Assembly (NCBI GenBank): GCA_035288405.1
Contig: DATEAK010000289.1
Location: forward strand, 1-6,944
DNA: 6,944 nt
Source of the DNA: JACPSX01 sp035288405 [NCBI: bacterium]
GTDB taxonomy: Bacteria; JACPSX01
Direction: 5' to 3'
Part shown: in pieces, positions 5,359 to 6,944 of the stretch
Layout of the letters: each line of letters begins with the position of its first letter
Position numbering within the stretch: position 1 is the stretch's first letter
Made by a program: the position numbers and the translations under genes
The notes under the pieces: model-generated
The model's database searches: none
Told to the model about the DNA's origin: nothing
Seen by the model: the letters and a program-made list of their open reading frames with translations, nothing else

Positions 5359-6944
5359 ACTTGCTCTCCAGTGGGAGCTTTACCCGGAAGAGGCTCCCCT
5401 TACCCATCTCGCTTTCCACCTCAATGGTGCCGCCGTGCTTCTTGACGATGCCGTACGCGATGCTTAATCCCAGGCCGGTCCCCTTCCCTACGGGTTTCGT
5501 GGTAAAGAAGGGCTCAAAGAGACGGTTGAGATGTTCTTGGGATATCCCTATGCCTGTATCGGAGACCTCCACGACGACCTCATCGTCACGGACATACGTC
5601 TTAATCCGTATCTCCCCCTTTTCCGGTATGGCCTGAGCGGCATTGACCAAGAGGTTCATGAAAACCTGGTTGAGCTGCATCGGATAACATTCAATCTCCG
5701 GAAGTTCTCCCAACTCCTTGGTCACGGTGGCCTTGTACTTGAGCTCGTTCCAGACGATATTCAAGGTGCTTACGATCCCCTGGTTGATGTCCGCGTATTT
5801 CAACTCCGCCTCATCCGCCCGGGCGAAATTCTTGAGATCCAAGACGATCTTGGCTACCCGTTCGGCGCCCTCCCGAGACTCCTCCACAATCCGGCTCAGG
5901 TCAGAGAGGATATTTTCCAGATCGCTCTCTTCAGCCAGATGGAGAGCCTCACCAATGAAGCGCGAACAGGTTTCTTTGTCACCATCTTTCTGGTAGTCCA
6001 TCGCCTCCTGACACTTCCGCATGATTCCGGTGAGCTCATTGACATATTCCCTCAAGGTCCCGAGGTTGCTTTTCACAAAGGCGATGGGATTGTTGAGCTC
6101 GTGGGCCACACCGGCGGCCAGTTGCCCTATAGAGGCCAGCTTCTCGCTCTGGTAGAGTGCCTTACGTTGACTCTCCATCAGCTGATCTGCCTGCTTTCTT
6201 TCTGTGATGTCGCTTAATAAAGAAATGATGCTGACAATGTTTCCTTGTGAACCATGCATCGATGCCCAGGAGATATTGACATCAATCAGTGAGCCGTCAC
6301 GTTTTTGTCTCCGTGTCTCCCTCACGGCGACGATTTCCCCTCGCAGCGCGCTATCAAGATTCTCTTGGTATTCTGCGTCCATCTCGCTAGGTATGATCGG
6401 GTTGGGGAGACCAAGCACCTCCTGCTCGCTCCAGCCAAACACGCGCTCGGCAGCCTGGTTCCACATCATGATGTTGCCCTGGGGATCCAAGGCCAAGATG
6501 GGCAGAGGCGAGGCTTGAATGAGTGCCCGAAGCTTCTCGTTGCTCTCCCGCAATGCTTCAGCGGTTCTCTCGATCTCCTCCTGGCGGACAGCAAGCGCTT
6601 CCGCCATCTCGTTAAACGCCTCCGCAAGCAGCCCCAGTTCACCGCGGTCGGGGTCATGGACGCGCATCCGCAAGTCGCCGGAAGCAAATCGTTTGGTAGC
6701 CTCTACCAGTCTCTTAACTTTCCGCAAGATGAACACTTCTCCCCCGAGCAGCGCCGCTATTAGGGCGAGTGCCGCGACAACACCAAGGGCAATCAGGTTG
6801 CGGACCAGAGCACGATTCGTATCGGCTAGCACCGCCTTGGTCGGGATGCTGACAACGACATACATCCCTTGAGAACCGTAAGAAGGATCTAAAAGCTGAG
6901 AGAATCCCAGAAGACGTTGAACTTTATCCTCTCCGACTAGTTCT
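5327..6944 (-). CDS. Sensor histidine kinase (cache end-TM-HAMP-PAS-HisKA-HATPase), 5' end cut
   Basis: Membrane sensor kinase. The frame is open to the window edge, so the true start lies outside; 538 residues are visible. An internal ATG at 6865 is not a credible start because the 26 codons before it read as conserved sensor sequence (LLDPSYGSQG, then MYVVVSIP), like the end of a periplasmic cache domain. Numbering from the edge: membrane helix about 49-73; HAMP about 74-117; PAS about 131-246, ending in DITERK; phosphorylation helix with His281 in VAHELNNP; N-box NLLVNAAQAI with Asn434; G1 DTGIGI (462-467); F-box LFEPFFTTKP (475-484); G2 GKGTGLGLSI (486-495). The distance from His281 to the N-box is about 150 residues, longer than usual, because of an insert around KCQEAMDYQKDGD. 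There is no receiver domain. Two receivers follow in overlapping genes and are the probable partners. The stimulus is unknown. Confidence 0.93.
   Translation of the reverse strand, partial: ELVGEDKVQRLLGFSQLLDPSYGSQGMYVVVSIPTKAVLADTNRALVRNLIALGVVAALALIAALLGGEVFILRKVKRLVEATKRFASGDLRMRVHDPDRGELGLLAEAFNEMAEALAVRQEEIERTAEALRESNEKLRALIQASPLPILALDPQGNIMMWNQAAERVFGWSEQEVLGLPNPIIPSEMDAEYQENLDSALRGEIVAVRETRRQKRDGSLIDVNISWASMHGSQGNIVSIISLLSDITERKQADQLMESQRKALYQSEKLASIGQLAAGVAHELNNPIAFVKSNLGTLREYVNELTGIMRKCQEAMDYQKDGDKETCSRFIGEALHLAEESDLENILSDLSRIVEESREGAERVAKIVLDLKNFARADEAELKYADINQGIVSTLNIVWNELKYKATVTKELGELPEIECYPMQLNQVFMNLLVNAAQAIPEKGEIRIKTYVRDDEVVVEVSDTGIGISQEHLNRLFEPFFTTKPVGKGTGLGLSIAYGIVKKHGGTIEVESEMGKGSLFRVKLPLESKYAAAHDSLRG
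5364..5369 (-). promoter_or_regulatory. Ribosome binding site of REC-PAS regulator gene
   Basis: GGAGAG on the minus strand ends 5 nt before the ATG at 5358 (7 nt counted from its GGAG core). It lies inside the 3' end of the kinase gene, consistent with operon translation. Confidence 0.65.

Noticed and set aside
4414-5445. Long plus-strand frame (343 codons) opposite the regulator genes.
   Set aside because: It spans parts of three well-supported minus-strand genes, shows no domain of its own and lacks a convincing ribosome site.

Overview
This is a chromosomal segment from a moderately GC-rich bacterium, with no phage, plasmid or CRISPR signature. The ~636-residue aconitase resembles the short 'Aquifex type', which I associate with Desulfobacterota (old Deltaproteobacteria), Aquificota and related lineages. 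The histidine kinase ends a probable periplasmic sensor with a membrane segment and HAMP linker. Together with the REC/HD-GYP signalling style, this suggests a Gram-negative, perhaps Desulfobacterota-like, organism. The taxonomic guess is weak.

Layout. Positions 1-186 are intergenic and hold a GC-rich imperfect palindrome (84-137) downstream of the aconitase gene. Positions 187-2097 (minus) encode aconitate hydratase. Its start is best placed at a GTG behind a GGAGG ribosome site, not at the longest open frame. Positions 2098-2293 are a divergent intergenic region with two back-to-back sigma70-like promoters. Their -35 boxes lie in a perfect 10-bp inverted repeat, and a G-rich tract sits in the aconitase leader. 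Positions 2294-3163 (plus) encode the 16S rRNA dimethyladenosine transferase RsmA/KsgA. Positions 3128-6944 (minus) hold a tightly overlapping three-gene signalling cluster, in transcription order: a hybrid-free sensor histidine kinase (5' end outside the window), a REC-coiled-coil-PAS response regulator, and a REC-coiled-coil-HD-GYP response regulator.

How the genes work together. The aconitase (TCA cycle) and RsmA (ribosome maturation) are unrelated housekeeping functions that share only a promoter region. The kinase and two regulators probably form one branched two-component pathway. The kinase would phosphorylate two paralogous receivers: one carries a putative cyclic-dinucleotide phosphodiesterase domain, the other ends in a PAS-like domain with no recognisable enzymatic or DNA-binding output. 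RsmA and the HD-GYP gene converge and overlap by 36 bp at their 3' ends.

The features most worth a second look are the non-canonical metal and signature positions of the HD-GYP domain, the receiver duplication, the mirrored promoter pair with a possibly leaderless rsmA transcript, and the G-rich aconitase leader. I see no clear evidence of a wholly new system.
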